Assembly (NCBI GenBank): GCA_900315595.1
Contig: OMZQ01000021.1
Coordinates: 1 to 36,558 of the forward strand
Source of the DNA: an uncultured Eubacteriales bacterium
GTDB taxonomy: Bacteria > Bacillota > Clostridia > Oscillospirales > Oscillospiraceae
Reading direction: 5' to 3'
DNA: 36,558 bases
Below, piece by piece: positions 1 through 7,907 of this stretch. Position 1 is the first letter of the stretch, and the number at the start of each line of letters is the position of its first letter. The notes beneath the pieces were generated by a model that made no database searches, was not told the origin of the DNA, and saw nothing but the letters and a program-made list of their open reading frames with translations. The position numbers and the translations under genes were made by a program.

Positions 1-272
1 CTGCCGCCGCTCCCGCTGCGCCCGCCGCCCCCGCGCCCGCGCCCGTCTCCCTGGCCAGCGGCGAGCCCGTCGCCGCCCCGATGCCCGGCAACATCGTCCG
101 CGTGGACGTCAAGCAGGGCGACACGGTCAAGGCCGGTCAGATCCTGATCATCCTTGAGGCGATGAAGATGCAGAACGAGATCGTTGCGCCCAAGGACGGC
201 ACCGTCGCCCAGGTGGTCGTGAAGACCGGCGACAAGGTCGATACCGGCGCTGCCCTGGTTGTCCTCGCGTAA
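1..272 (+). CDS. Biotin carboxyl carrier subunit of a sodium-pump decarboxylase, 3' part
   Basis: The frame is open from the window edge, so the N-terminus is missing. The visible part begins with an Ala/Pro-rich flexible linker (about nt 3-60), followed by a biotinyl/lipoyl domain. The biotin site EAMKMQNE is clear, with the target lysine codon at nt 165-167. In glutaconyl-CoA, methylmalonyl-CoA and oxaloacetate decarboxylases such a carrier moves carboxyl-biotin from the carboxyltransferase to the membrane beta subunit. The next gene is that beta subunit, 12 bp downstream, which fixes the role. An ATG at nt 81 is internal to the domain and is not the start. Which acid is decarboxylated cannot be told from this piece. 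Confidence 0.93.
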   Translation, partial: AAAPAAPAAPAPAPVSLASGEPVAAPMPGNIVRVDVKQGDTVKAGQILIILEAMKMQNEIVAPKDGTVAQVVVKTGDKVDTGAALVVLA

Positions 273-284
273 GGAGGGCAGTCC

Positions 285-1508
285 ATGAACGTTGGTAAAA
301 TTTTAAGCGACCTGCTCGAGAGCTCCGGCTTTGCCGGTCTGTTCCAGAACGGCGGCTGGCAGAACGCGGTCATGATCGTGATCGCCTGCGTGCTGCTCTA
401 TCTCGGCATCGTCAAGAAGTTTGAGCCCCTGCTGCTGGTCGGCATCGCCTTCGGCTGCCTGCTGGTCAACGTGAGCTACTTCATGAATCTGACCGAGGCG
501 GACGCCCTGTATCATCCGAATCTCTGGAACGCCTTCCTCGATCCGGCGAACCCCGCCTATCACAGCTACGGAACCATCCTCAAGGAGGGCGGCTTCCTCG
601 ATATCCTCTATATCGGCGTGAAGCTGGGTCTCTACCCCTCCCTGATCTTTATGGGCGTCGGCGCGATGACCGACTTCGGTCCCCTGATCGCCCGTCCCTC
701 CTCCCTGATCCTCGGTGCTGCCGCCCAGTTCGGCGTGTTCTTCGCCTTCTTCGGCGCGAACTTCCTGGGCTTCACCGGCGCGCAGGCCGCCTCCATCGGC
801 ATCATCGGCGGCGCGGACGGCCCCACGGCCATCTACCTGACCACCAAGCTCGCCCCGGAGCTCCTCGGCGCCATCGCCATTGCGGCCTACTCCTACATGG
901 CGCTGATCCCAATGATCCAGCCGCCGATCATGAAGCTGATGACGACCAAAAAGGAACGCACCGTCGTCATGACCCAGGCCAGAGCGGTCTCCAAGACCGA
1001 GAAGATCATCTTCCCCATCGTGGTCACGATCTTCTGCGTCCTGCTCCTGCCCTCCACCGCGCCGCTGATCGGCTGCCTGATGCTGGGCAACCTCTGGCGG
1101 GAGTGCGGCGTCACCGAGCGCCTGTCCGACACCGTTCAGAACGCCCTGATGAACATCATCACGGTCTTCCTCGGCATCTCCGTCGGCGCAACGATGGCCG
1201 GTACCTCCTTCCTGACGGCCCAGACCCTCTACATCGTGGTCCTCGGCCTGCTCGCCTTCTGCTTCTCCACCGTCGGCGGTCTGGCTGTCGGCAAGATTAT
1301 GTATAAGGTCTCCGGCGGCAAGATCAACCCGCTGATCGGCTCCGCCGGCGTCTCCGCCGTGCCGATGGCCGCCCGCGTCTCCCAGATCGAGGGCCAGAAG
1401 GCCAATCCCAGAAACTTCCTGCTGATGCACGCCATGGGCCCGAACGTGGCCGGCGTCATCGGCTCCGCCATCGCCGCAGGCTTCCTGCTGAGCGTTTTCG
1501 GCGGCTAA
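285..1508 (+). CDS. Sodium-translocating decarboxylase beta subunit (OadB/GcdB/MmdB family)
   Basis: A 407-residue polytopic membrane protein with the hydrophobic segments and length of the beta subunit of biotin-dependent Na+-pumping decarboxylases. The family signature GGADGPTAIY is present, with the aspartate at about residue 178 that takes part in Na+ coupling in the characterised homologues. The enzyme decarboxylates carboxybiotin and exports Na+, saving energy from organic or amino acid fermentation. The RBS is AAGGAGGG just before the ATG. It follows the biotin carrier by 12 bp and is ended by a strong hairpin, so it is the last gene of its operon. The substrate (glutaconyl-CoA, methylmalonyl-CoA or oxaloacetate) would be set by the alpha subunit outside the window. 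Confidence 0.95.
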   Translation: MNVGKILSDLLESSGFAGLFQNGGWQNAVMIVIACVLLYLGIVKKFEPLLLVGIAFGCLLVNVSYFMNLTEADALYHPNLWNAFLDPANPAYHSYGTILKEGGFLDILYIGVKLGLYPSLIFMGVGAMTDFGPLIARPSSLILGAAAQFGVFFAFFGANFLGFTGAQAASIGIIGGADGPTAIYLTTKLAPELLGAIAIAAYSYMALIPMIQPPIMKLMTTKKERTVVMTQARAVSKTEKIIFPIVVTIFCVLLLPSTAPLIGCLMLGNLWRECGVTERLSDTVQNALMNIITVFLGISVGATMAGTSFLTAQTLYIVVLGLLAFCFSTVGGLAVGKIMYKVSGGKINPLIGSAGVSAVPMAARVSQIEGQKANPRNFLLMHAMGPNVAGVIGSAIAAGFLLSVFGG

Positions 1509-1514
1509 AACAAG

Positions 1515-1556
1515 CGCAAAACCGGCGGCATCTGATCGGATGCCGCCGGTTTTGCG
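1515..1556 (+). terminator. Terminator of the decarboxylase operon
   Basis: A perfect 18-bp stem (1515-1532 with 1539-1556) and a 6-nt loop begin 7 nt after the beta-subunit stop. The 3' arm contains TTTT and is followed by TTTG. The A-rich 5' side could let it work in both directions. Confidence 0.85.
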
Positions 1557-1559
1557 TTT

Positions 1560-1592
1560 GAATTGAGAATTGAGAAGGGAGAATTGAGAATT
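1560..1592. repeat. AATTGAGAATTGAGAA-type intergenic repeat
   Basis: Short tandem ATTGAGA units. The reverse complement recurs around 5346-5380 and at 19775-19806, always between genes, so this is a dispersed intergenic repeat family of this genome. No coding content. Confidence 0.6.
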
Positions 1593-1622
1593 TGGCGGTC
1601 TTCCTTCGCGGAGAGATCCGAT

Positions 1623-1652
1623 TTGGCTGGGGCAGTCGGCTTCCTGCATAAT
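1623..1652 (+). promoter_or_regulatory. Possible sigma-A promoter of the ylmC-like gene
   Basis: TTGGCT (1623-1628), an 18-nt spacer, then CATAAT (1647-1652), about 40 bp before the start of the ylmC-like gene. It matches the consensus at four and five of six positions, so it is plausible but not strong. Confidence 0.35.
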
Positions 1653-1694
1653 TCCCGCGTGCGGCGCATAGGCTTTTCCTAAGGAGGGAATCCT

Positions 1695-1979
1695 ATGGCA
1701 GTATGCAGATTTTCGGATTACCAATGCAAGGAGGTCGTCAACGTCTGCGACGGGTGTCGGCTCGGGTTCGTGCGGGACATCGAGGTGGATCTGCCCGGCG
1801 GGCAGATCTGCGCGATCTACGTTCCCGGCCCGTTTCACTGGAGCAGGCTGCTCGGCCGCTGCGGCTCCTACCGCATTCCCTGGCCCTGCATCCGTCAGAT
1901 CGGCAGCGATATTATCCTGGTCGAGGCGGAGCTGTCCGCCTGTCAGGCCGGTCGGCCGCCGCGCCGCCGGAAGCTGTAG
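1695..1979 (+). CDS. YlmC/YmxH family PRC-barrel protein
   Basis: A 94-residue protein that matches the short YlmC/YmxH family: an N-terminal sheet with FSDYQCKEVVNVCDG, then GFVRDIEVDLPGG and IYVPGPF, and a C-terminal IPWPCIRQIGSDIILVE. The family is a single PRC-barrel found in spore-forming Bacillota and linked to sporulation by expression. Its molecular role is not settled. The start follows a good AAGGAGGG at 1681-1688. The tail after residue about 80 (AGRPPRRRKL) is basic and probably disordered. It stands alone between a terminator and the rpsB promoter. Confidence 0.85.
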   Translation: MAVCRFSDYQCKEVVNVCDGCRLGFVRDIEVDLPGGQICAIYVPGPFHWSRLLGRCGSYRIPWPCIRQIGSDIILVEAELSACQAGRPPRRRKL

Positions 1980-2000
1980 CGCCAGCCCGGCTGGCACCGC

Positions 2001-2028
2001 GGCGGCCTGGGGTCAGGCCGCCCTACGG
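2001..2028. repeat. Palindromic GGCGGCCTG..CAGGCCGCC repeat, copy 1
   Basis: A short palindrome followed by CTACGG. Near-identical copies lie at 4430-4456 and 5392-5419, all intergenic. It overlaps the spacer upstream of the rpsB promoter. Confidence 0.7.
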
Positions 2029-2090
2029 GCTGAGGACTGTACCGGTTCGGAAAATCCGCAGAAAAAACACGGAATTTTATAAAAAAGTGC

Positions 2091-2119
2091 TTGCATTCTT
2101 CTGCATCGTCGTGTATAAT
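2091..2119 (+). promoter_or_regulatory. rpsB-tsf promoter
   Basis: TTGCAT (2091-2096), a 17-nt spacer, and a perfect TATAAT (2114-2119). An A/T-rich stretch lies just upstream and may act as an UP element. Transcription would start near 2126, which gives a leader of about 130 nt before rpsB. Confidence 0.85.
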
Positions 2120-2123
2120 ACGT

Positions 2124-2151
2124 CGGCATGGGTGAAAGAGCGCCCATGCCG
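2124..2151 (+). promoter_or_regulatory. 5' hairpin in the rpsB leader
   Basis: A perfect 9-bp stem (2124-2132 with 2143-2151) with a 10-nt loop sits at the predicted transcript start. S2 leaders are autoregulatory in several bacteria. Whether this hairpin is part of an S2-binding structure cannot be told here; it may only stabilise the mRNA 5' end. Confidence 0.4.
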
Positions 2152-2256
2152 ATTCAAATCCACACACCAACAGGATCCGTCCCTTGTGCCCTGCGGGGTA
2201 GGCGGCGGAGATGATCGGGGTGGCGGAAAAACAAAAATCAAAAGGAGAACATCAAA

Positions 2257-2997
<741 letters not shown>

Positions 2998-3008
2998 TCC
3001 AAAACTTC

Positions 3009-3037
3009 GTACCGGCAAGGAGCCTCTTTGCCGGTAC
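3009..3037 (+). promoter_or_regulatory. Intercistronic hairpin between rpsB and tsf
   Basis: A perfect 10-bp stem (3009-3018 with 3028-3037) and a 9-nt loop with no T tract. It probably sets the relative yield or stability of the two messages rather than ending transcription, since tsf has no obvious promoter of its own. Confidence 0.55.
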
Positions 3038-3064
3038 TTACAAATTTACAGGAGGAACAATAAA

Positions 3065-3991
3065 ATGGCATTTACCGCTCAAGACGTCAAGACCCTGCGT
3101 GAAAGAACCAACGTCGGCATGATGGACTGCAAGAAGGCCCTCTCCGCCTGTGACGGCGATATGGACAAGGCGATCGAATGGCTCCGTGAAAAGGGCCTGG
3201 CCAAGGCCATCAAGAAGGCCGGCCGCATTGCTGCCGAGGGCATGGCCTACGCCATGGTCGAAGGCAACGTCGGCGCCGTCGTCGAGGTCAACTGCGAGAC
3301 CGACTTCTGCGCGAAGTCCGCTCCGTTCGTCGAGTTTGTCAAGGGCATCGCTCAGGTCGTCGTGGACTCCAACCCCGCCGACGTGGACGCCCTCAAGAAG
3401 TGCCCCTTCCCCGGCTCCGAGCTGTCCGTTGAGGGCATCCTCCCCGAGAAGGTCATGTCCATCGGTGAAAACCTGCAGATCCGCCGCTTCGTCCGCTTCG
3501 ACACCGATACCAGCGTGGCTTACGTCCATGCCGGCGGCAAGATCGGCGTTCTGGTCAACCTGAAGGTCGAAGGCGGCATCGACGCCACCGAGATCGGCAA
3601 GAACGTCGCCATGCAGATCGCTGCGCTGAATCCCCGCTTCTGGGATAAGTCCGAGGTCTCCGCGGACGTCCTCGAGGAGGAGAAGAAGGTCCAGCTCGCG
3701 CAGATGGACGCCGACCCCAAGATGGCCAGCAAGCCCGCTCAGGTCAAGGAAAAGATCGTTGCCGGCAAGCTGAACAAGTTCTACGAAGAGAACTGCCTGC
3801 TGCAGCAGGCCTTCGTCCGCTCCGACCTGTTCCAGGGCTCCGTCGAGAACTACATCGCCGACGCCGCCAAGAAGCTGGGCGGCAAGGTCACCTTCGTGAA
3901 GGCCGTTCGCTTTGAAAAGGGCGAGGGCATTGAGAAGAAGGTCGAAGACTTCGCCGCTGAGGTCGCCGCTCAGATGAACATGGGCAAGTAA
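3065..3991 (+). CDS. tsf: Elongation factor Ts
   Basis: 308 residues, full length. The N-terminal UBA-like domain reads VKTLRERTNVGMMDCKKAL, followed by the core motif VEVNCETDFCAKS, which contains the TDFVA-like segment that contacts EF-Tu. EF-Ts exchanges GDP for GTP on EF-Tu. The RBS is AGGAGGAAC. It is co-transcribed with rpsB and is followed at once by a strong terminator. Confidence 0.98.
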   Translation: MAFTAQDVKTLRERTNVGMMDCKKALSACDGDMDKAIEWLREKGLAKAIKKAGRIAAEGMAYAMVEGNVGAVVEVNCETDFCAKSAPFVEFVKGIAQVVVDSNPADVDALKKCPFPGSELSVEGILPEKVMSIGENLQIRRFVRFDTDTSVAYVHAGGKIGVLVNLKVEGGIDATEIGKNVAMQIAALNPRFWDKSEVSADVLEEEKKVQLAQMDADPKMASKPAQVKEKIVAGKLNKFYEENCLLQQAFVRSDLFQGSVENYIADAAKKLGGKVTFVKAVRFEKGEGIEKKVEDFAAEVAAQMNMGK

Positions 3992-4004
3992 TACTAAGCA
4001 AGAC

Positions 4005-4040
4005 AGCGCCCCACAAACGGATCTCCGTTTGTGGGGCGCT
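4005..4040 (+). terminator. rpsB-tsf terminator
   Basis: A perfect 16-bp stem (4005-4020 with 4025-4040) and a 4-nt ATCT loop, 13 nt after the tsf stop. The downstream side lacks a clean T run, so efficiency may rest on the very stable stem. Confidence 0.75.
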
Positions 4041-4074
4041 TCAGCGTGAAAAAAAACCATATTTGGCCCGTTGC

Positions 4075-4101
4075 AGCGGCACAGCCGAATGCTGTGCCGC
4101 T
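4075..4101 (-). terminator. Terminator of the DUF1540 gene
   Basis: A perfect 10-bp stem (4075-4084 with 4092-4101) lies just after the minus-strand DUF1540 stop. Read on the minus strand, a long T run follows about 20 nt later (plus strand A run near 4050-4057). Confidence 0.5.
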
Positions 4102-4107
4102 GTTCTT

Positions 4108-4296
4108 TTACTTCTTCAGGAAGGATTTGCAGTCGGTGCACTGGTCCTCGGTTGGGTTGTACTCGTGGGTGCCCACCAGAATGCGGTCCAGGGAGCAGTA
4201 GTTGTCGCTGCCGCAGTGGTGCGCACACTGCTGCACCGTGCAGGCGATGCAGTGGTTGGGATTGCGGCCGGACTGACCGAAGTTGTTCGTGTTCAT
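4108..4296 (-). CDS. DUF1540 cysteine-rich small protein
   Basis: 62 residues with seven cysteines (16, 19, 24, 28, 34, 53, 56). The core HCIACTVQQCAHHCGSDNYCSLDRILVG is typical of DUF1540, small Clostridia proteins expected to bind metal through their cysteines. No function is established. The start has a good AAAGGAG six to eight bases upstream. It is monocistronic and convergent with tsf, with hairpins on both sides. Confidence 0.85.
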   Translation of the reverse strand: MNTNNFGQSGRNPNHCIACTVQQCAHHCGSDNYCSLDRILVGTHEYNPTEDQCTDCKSFLKK

Positions 4297-4331
4297 GGGA
4301 TCGACTCCTTTTATTGATATGGTCAGAAAAT

Positions 4332-4358
4332 ACGCACGGTGAAGCGCTCACCGTGCGT
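4332..4358 (-). terminator. Minus-strand hairpin upstream of DUF1540, probably the acyP terminator
   Basis: A perfect 11-bp stem (4332-4342 with 4348-4358) and a 5-nt loop. Read on the minus strand it is followed by ATTTTCT, so it could end transcripts coming from the acylphosphatase gene. On the plus strand it ends in TTT, so it may work both ways. Confidence 0.5.
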
Positions 4359-4429
4359 TTAGTATTGCCGGAAATCATTCCTCTTATTCAGAGATCGCTG
4401 TCGCATCAGATGACCACCGGCGTATCGGC

Positions 4430-4456
4430 GGCGGGCTGAGGTCAGCCCGCCCTACG
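4430..4456. repeat. Palindromic GGCGGGCTG..CAGCCCGCC repeat, copy 2
   Basis: A second member of the family at 2001-2028 and 5392-5419. The stem bases differ in a compensating way (GGGCTG/CAGCCC against GGCCTG/CAGGCC), while the flanking CCTACG is kept. Confidence 0.65.
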
Positions 4457-4487
4457 CAAGAAATCGGCAAATCCCGATTTGCCGAAC

Positions 4488-4668
4488 GCAAAGCCTTCGC
4501 CCCTTTGGGGAGAAGGTGTCGAGCGCAGCGAGACGGATGAGGGGGACGTTCCGACAAGCAGACGGTTGAATATACGAATCGGTGGTCGATACCCCCCTCA
4601 TCCGTCATCCGGCTTTCCGTGAGACGCCGGATGCCACCTTCCCCCCGAGGGGGGAAGGCTTTTCGCTG
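4488..4668. repeat. About 180-bp imperfect inverted repeat (MITE-like)
   Basis: The outer arms 4490-4518 and 4634-4662 and the inner arms 4532-4545 and 4592-4606 are near-complementary, so the whole can fold into one long hairpin. It has no coding capacity and ends directly against the acylphosphatase stop codon. It resembles a non-autonomous mobile element or an RNA-level structure. No target-site duplication is obvious. Confidence 0.6.
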
Positions 4669-4670
4669 CG

Positions 4671-4949
4671 TCAAAAGCCGAGGCCCCGCACCCGGAACCC
4701 GCGCTCGTGCGCCGCGGGCGGGAGCTCGGTCAGCTCCACGCCGGTCACGCGGATATAGGGCTTCGCCTTGAGACGCAGGAGGAACTGCCGCAGCGCAGGG
4801 GGCTCGCCCTGGACCTCCGCCTCCACGCGCCCGTCGTCCAGATTCTCCACCCAGCCGGTCAGACCCAGATCCTCCGCGATCCGCCTGGCCCAGTAGCGGA
4901 AGCCCACGGCCTGCACCCGGCCCGAAAACAACAGATGCCAGCGCGTCAT
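4671..4949 (-). CDS. acyP: Acylphosphatase
   Basis: 92 residues, the family length. The active-site motif GRVQAVGFRYW carries the phosphate-binding loop and catalytic arginine. GWVENLDDGRVEAEVQG supplies the catalytic asparagine. It hydrolyses acyl phosphates such as acetyl phosphate or 1,3-bisphosphoglycerate. I chose the ATG at 4949 because AAAGGGGGGAT precedes it and because the first in-frame ATG (4970) lies almost on the predicted transcription start. The 3' end abuts the long inverted repeat. Confidence 0.93.
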   Translation of the reverse strand: MTRWHLLFSGRVQAVGFRYWARRIAEDLGLTGWVENLDDGRVEAEVQGEPPALRQFLLRLKAKPYIRVTGVELTELPPAAHERGFRVRGLGF

Positions 4950-4978
4950 GCCGATCCCCCCTTTTTTCATCTGCGTCC

Positions 4979-5007
4979 ATGATAGCCGATGCCGGCGCGA
5001 TTGTCAA
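4979..5007 (-). promoter_or_regulatory. acyP promoter
   Basis: On the minus strand, a perfect TTGACA (5007-5002), a 17-nt spacer and TATCAT (4984-4979). Transcription should start near 4972, about 20 nt before the chosen ATG. Confidence 0.8.
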
Positions 5008-5206
5008 CGGAAACCGTTCAGCCCTGCGGGATGCGGGAGGGCAGTGTGGACGTAGGGGCGCGTATCCACGCGCCCGGTTTCGCCGCAGGCGAAACAAATC
5101 GCCCGCAAGGGCGATGTTGCCCGTATGAATAACGCGATCCCGTATCGTTATTTGCCTCCGGCAAATTGCATTCGTTCCGAATGCCGGACAAGCGATGTCC
5201 CTACGG

Positions 5207-5288
5207 CAGAGAATGACCGTTTTCGGTTTTTTTCGGTGGGGCTCTGTTGTCGATCCGTGCGGGCGCGTAGATACGCGCCCCTACGAGG
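5207..5288 (+). repeat. About 80-bp dispersed repeat, copy 1
   Basis: Nearly identical to 19654-19734, with only a few substitutions and one length change. It starts at CAGAG.ATGACCG and ends at CCCCTACGAGG. It contains a palindromic core GGGCGCGT.GATACGCGCCC. Both copies are intergenic and in the same orientation, 14 kb apart. Confidence 0.85.
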
Positions 5289-5391
5289 CGCTGCGTTTCG
5301 GAACGTTGGCGCAGCCAATTTCAATCCTCCCGCAGGGAGACCGCAAATTCTCAATTCTCCCTTTTCAAAATTCTCAATTCAGCCGCAGGAC

Positions 5392-5419
5392 GGCGGCCTG
5401 GGGTCAGGCCGCCCTACGG
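5392..5419. repeat. Palindromic GGCGGCCTG..CAGGCCGCC repeat, copy 3
   Basis: Identical over its core to 2001-2028 and related to 4430-4456. Confidence 0.7.
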
Positions 5420-5439
5420 CATGGACTGAACAGTTACGC

Positions 5440-5537
5440 CCCTGATCCCCAGTCCCTGATCCCTGGTCCCTGATCCCTGGTCCCTGATCCCTGGTCCCTG
5501 GTCCCTGGTCCCTGATCCATGGTCCCTGATCCCTGCC
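5440..5537. repeat. Tandem array of 14 heptamers (CCCTGAT/CCCTGGT)
   Basis: Fourteen consecutive 7-bp units, mostly CCCTGAT and CCCTGGT, with single variants (CCCCAGT, CCATGGT, CCCTGCC). The array ends 10 bp before the -35 box of the femX promoter. An inverted array of five units with the same end unit CCCTGCC and the same flank lies at 9290-9324, again just before a promoter. Confidence 0.9.
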
Positions 5538-5547
5538 CAATTTTCCC

Positions 5548-5576
5548 TTGCAAAACAGCAGGCTTTGTGGTAGACT
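5548..5576 (+). promoter_or_regulatory. Promoter of the femX-like/racemase pair
   Basis: TTGCAA (5548-5553), a 17-nt spacer and TAGACT (5571-5576). It lies directly after the heptamer array and about 40 bp before the femX-like ATG. Confidence 0.6.
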
Positions 5577-5613
5577 GTAGGGAGAATGCTGTATAAGGGA
5601 GTATTTCCGCATT

Positions 5614-6702
5614 ATGACAGAAATCATCACAGAAAAAACCGTTGCCGAGTACGAGGCCTTCGTGCAGGGCCATCCGAAGGGCAATTTTGCGCAGAGCTCC
5701 TACTGGGCGAAGCAGAAACCCGCCTGGACCTGGCGCGCCATTGTCTGCCGCGGCGCGGACGGGAAGATCAAGGGCTCTCTCTCCGTCCTGATCCGCAAGA
5801 TGCCCGGCTTCGGGCGGGCCATGATGTACGCCAGCCGCGGCCCGGTCTGCGACATCGACGACTACGCCACGATGGACGAGCTCTTTGCCCGGGCAAAGGA
5901 GCTGGCGAAGGAGTTCAAGGCCTACGTGATCAAGATCGACCCCGATATCCCCTCCTCCGAGACCGCCTTCACCGATTATATGAAGCGCAGCGGCTTCATC
6001 ATCAAGTCCGGCGGCGAGAAGTTTGAGGCGATCCAGCCCCGCTACGTCTTCCGGCTCTATCTGAACGGACGAAGCGAGGAGGAGCTGCTGGCCTCCTTCC
6101 ATCAGAAGACCCGCTACAACATCCGCCTTGCCATCCGCAAGGGCGTGCAGGTGGAGATCTGCGGCAAGGAAATGGTCCCGGAGTTCGGACGGCTGATGCT
6201 GACCACCGGCGTCCGCGACGGCTTCGTCACCCGCGAGCCCCAGTACTTTGCCGACATGCTGGACAATCTGGGCGAGCACGCGCGGCTCTACATGGCCTTC
6301 ATCGACGAGCCGCAGGAGGACGGTACGACCCGCAGAAAGGCCATCGCCGGAACCCTGGCGATCTGGTACGGCGACAAGGTCTGGTATCTCTACGGGGCCA
6401 GCTCCAACGAGGACCGGAACTATATGCCCAACTACCTCCTGCAGTGGGAGATGATCCGCTGGGCCGTGGAAAAGGGCTGCCGCGTCTACGACTTCCGGGG
6501 CGTGCCCGGCGACGTGGGCGAGGACCATCCGCTCTACGGTCTGGTCAAATTCAAGCGCGGCTTCAACGGCGACTACACCGAGTTCGTCGGTGAGATGGAT
6601 CTGGTGCTGAGCCCGTTCTGGTACAAGCTGATCGAGAAATCCACCTCCGCCTTCAAGGAAATCCGCAAGCGCGTCTATCTGATCAAAAACCGCGGGAAAT
6701 AA
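5614..6702 (+). CDS. FemAB/FemX-family aminoacyltransferase (copy 1)
   Basis: 362 residues with the two GNAT-like halves of FemX/FemAB enzymes, which use aminoacyl-tRNA to add amino acids to the lipid II stem peptide. The N-terminal half has HPKGNFAQSSYWA and RGADGKIKGSLSVL. The C-terminal half has ASFHQKTRYNIRLAIRKGV, AGTLAIWYGDKVWYLYGAS, NYLLQWEMIRWA and YDFRGVPGD, ending with the LVKFKRGFNG segment. It probably sits at the inner face of the membrane. The racemase gene follows by 32 bp, so the two are likely an operon. A second paralogue is encoded on the opposite strand at 21937-23010. Which amino acid is added cannot be read from the sequence. Confidence 0.9.
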   Translation: MTEIITEKTVAEYEAFVQGHPKGNFAQSSYWAKQKPAWTWRAIVCRGADGKIKGSLSVLIRKMPGFGRAMMYASRGPVCDIDDYATMDELFARAKELAKEFKAYVIKIDPDIPSSETAFTDYMKRSGFIIKSGGEKFEAIQPRYVFRLYLNGRSEEELLASFHQKTRYNIRLAIRKGVQVEICGKEMVPEFGRLMLTTGVRDGFVTREPQYFADMLDNLGEHARLYMAFIDEPQEDGTTRRKAIAGTLAIWYGDKVWYLYGASSNEDRNYMPNYLLQWEMIRWAVEKGCRVYDFRGVPGDVGEDHPLYGLVKFKRGFNGDYTEFVGEMDLVLSPFWYKLIEKSTSAFKEIRKRVYLIKNRGK

Positions 6703-6734
6703 GCCCGCTGGACGAGAGAAAAAGAGGTGTCGTC

Positions 6735-7823
6735 ATGAAAGTCTACGTGGTCGAGCGCGAGGCGCTGATTCACAACATCCAGGCGATCCGGCGCTTTGCC
6801 GGCCCGATCCCGATCTGGGGCGTGCTCAAGGGCAACGGCTACGGCATCGGCGTGGTCCCTTTCTCCAAGCTCCTGCATGAAAACGGCATCGACCGGTTCG
6901 CCGTCACTGAGATCAAGGAGGTCGAACAGCTTCGCGGTCAATTCCCCGACGCGCCGATCCTGATGCTCCGCTCCACCGCCGACCCTGCCGAGATCAACGA
7001 GCTGCTGGATCTCAACGCGATCCTGACCGTCGGCTCCTACGAAACCGCCGTTGCCATCAACGGCATCGCCGCGGCCCGCTCCACGATGGCCGAGGTCCAT
7101 CTCTGCATCGATACCGGCATGGGCCGCTTCGGCTTCCAGCCGGAGGATACGGACAAGATCATCTCGGTCTACGAGTATATGAAGAATCTGGTGATCAGCG
7201 GCATCTTTACTCACTTCCACAGCGCGTTCTGCAATGAAAAGGCGACCAAGGCCCAGTTTGAGGCCTTCACCGGCCTGATCGAGCGGCTCAACGCAGCCGG
7301 ATACGAGACCGGCATGGCCCACTGCTGCAATTCCCACGCCTTCGTGCGCCACCCCGAGATGCACATGGACGCCGTCCGCATCGGCTCCGCCTTCCTCGGT
7401 CGGCTCAGCTTCAAGGAGCGGCTCGGTCTGCGGCGGGTCGGCTATGCCGAATGCACCGTGGACGAGGTCCGGGAGATCCCCAAGGGCCAGACCATCGGCT
7501 ACGGCGCGGGCTACAAGGCCAAATCCCAGATGCGGGTGGCGGTGATCGGGCTGGGCTGGTACAACGGCTTCACCGCCGAGCGGGAAAACGACCTCTACCG
7601 CCGCCGCGACTGCCTGCGGAACATCCTCAAAAACCTGAAATACCTCTTCATCCCCCGGCGGATCATCGTGGAGGTCAACGGCAAGAAGTGCCGCGTCCTC
7701 GGTCACGTCGGCATGGTCCACGCAGTGGTGGACGTCAACGGCATCGACTGCTCCATCGGAGACCGCGTCACCGCCCAGGTCAACCCCCTGTATCTCAAGG
7801 GCCTGAAGGTCCAGTACCGCTGA
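6735..7823 (+). CDS. Alanine racemase-family PLP enzyme with altered active site
   Basis: 362 residues with a PLP barrel and C-terminal beta domain. The PLP lysine is K32 in VLKGNGYG (usually KANAYG), the opposite-face tyrosine is Y256 in IGYGAGY, and DTGMGRFG and VRIGSAFLG are present. Two conserved sites differ: the position of the usual carbamylated lysine just before DTGM is C124, and the usual CMD motif reads GMV around M327. Together with the atypical KGNGYG this suggests a divergent racemase, perhaps for serine or another amino acid. Location after a FemX-like gene points to peptidoglycan peptide or bridge synthesis. The RBS is AAAGAGGTG. A strong hairpin follows. Confidence 0.88.
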   Translation: MKVYVVEREALIHNIQAIRRFAGPIPIWGVLKGNGYGIGVVPFSKLLHENGIDRFAVTEIKEVEQLRGQFPDAPILMLRSTADPAEINELLDLNAILTVGSYETAVAINGIAAARSTMAEVHLCIDTGMGRFGFQPEDTDKIISVYEYMKNLVISGIFTHFHSAFCNEKATKAQFEAFTGLIERLNAAGYETGMAHCCNSHAFVRHPEMHMDAVRIGSAFLGRLSFKERLGLRRVGYAECTVDEVREIPKGQTIGYGAGYKAKSQMRVAVIGLGWYNGFTAERENDLYRRRDCLRNILKNLKYLFIPRRIIVEVNGKKCRVLGHVGMVHAVVDVNGIDCSIGDRVTAQVNPLYLKGLKVQYR

Positions 7824-7837
7824 GCCCTTTTGCAATC

Positions 7838-7877
7838 GCAAGAGCGCCGCGCAGATCTTTCTGCGCGGCGCTCTTGC
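7838..7877 (+). terminator. Hairpin after the racemase gene
   Basis: A perfect 17-bp stem (7838-7854 with 7861-7877) with a 6-nt ATCTTT loop, 15 nt after the stop. The T tract is poor. Confidence 0.7.
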
Positions 7878-7907
7878 CGGTTCAGGGCGTTCGGCGGGAA
7901 AATAGGG

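Larger units (their letters stand above)
5008..5439. other. Repeat-filled intergenic region without genes
   Basis: No supported gene lies here. The region is a mosaic. An inverted 24-nt piece (5052-5075) matches 19707-19730 exactly in reverse complement. Several small palindromes follow (GTTTCGCCGCAGGCGAAAC near 5078-5096, TCGCCCGCAAGGGCGA near 5099-5114, TTTGCC/GGCAAA near 5152-5167). Then come the 80-bp repeat at 5207-5288, an ATTCTCAATT block near 5346-5380 and the palindromic repeat at 5392-5419. Confidence 0.6.

Noticed and set aside
303..1997. A 564-codon open frame on the minus strand
   Set aside because: It lies antisense over the decarboxylase beta subunit and the ylmC-like gene, and its composition is that of a mirrored GC-rich gene. 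No RBS or family resemblance.
5440..5537. A coding repeat
   Set aside because: The 7-bp period shifts frame in each unit and there is no start or RBS; it is an intergenic array.
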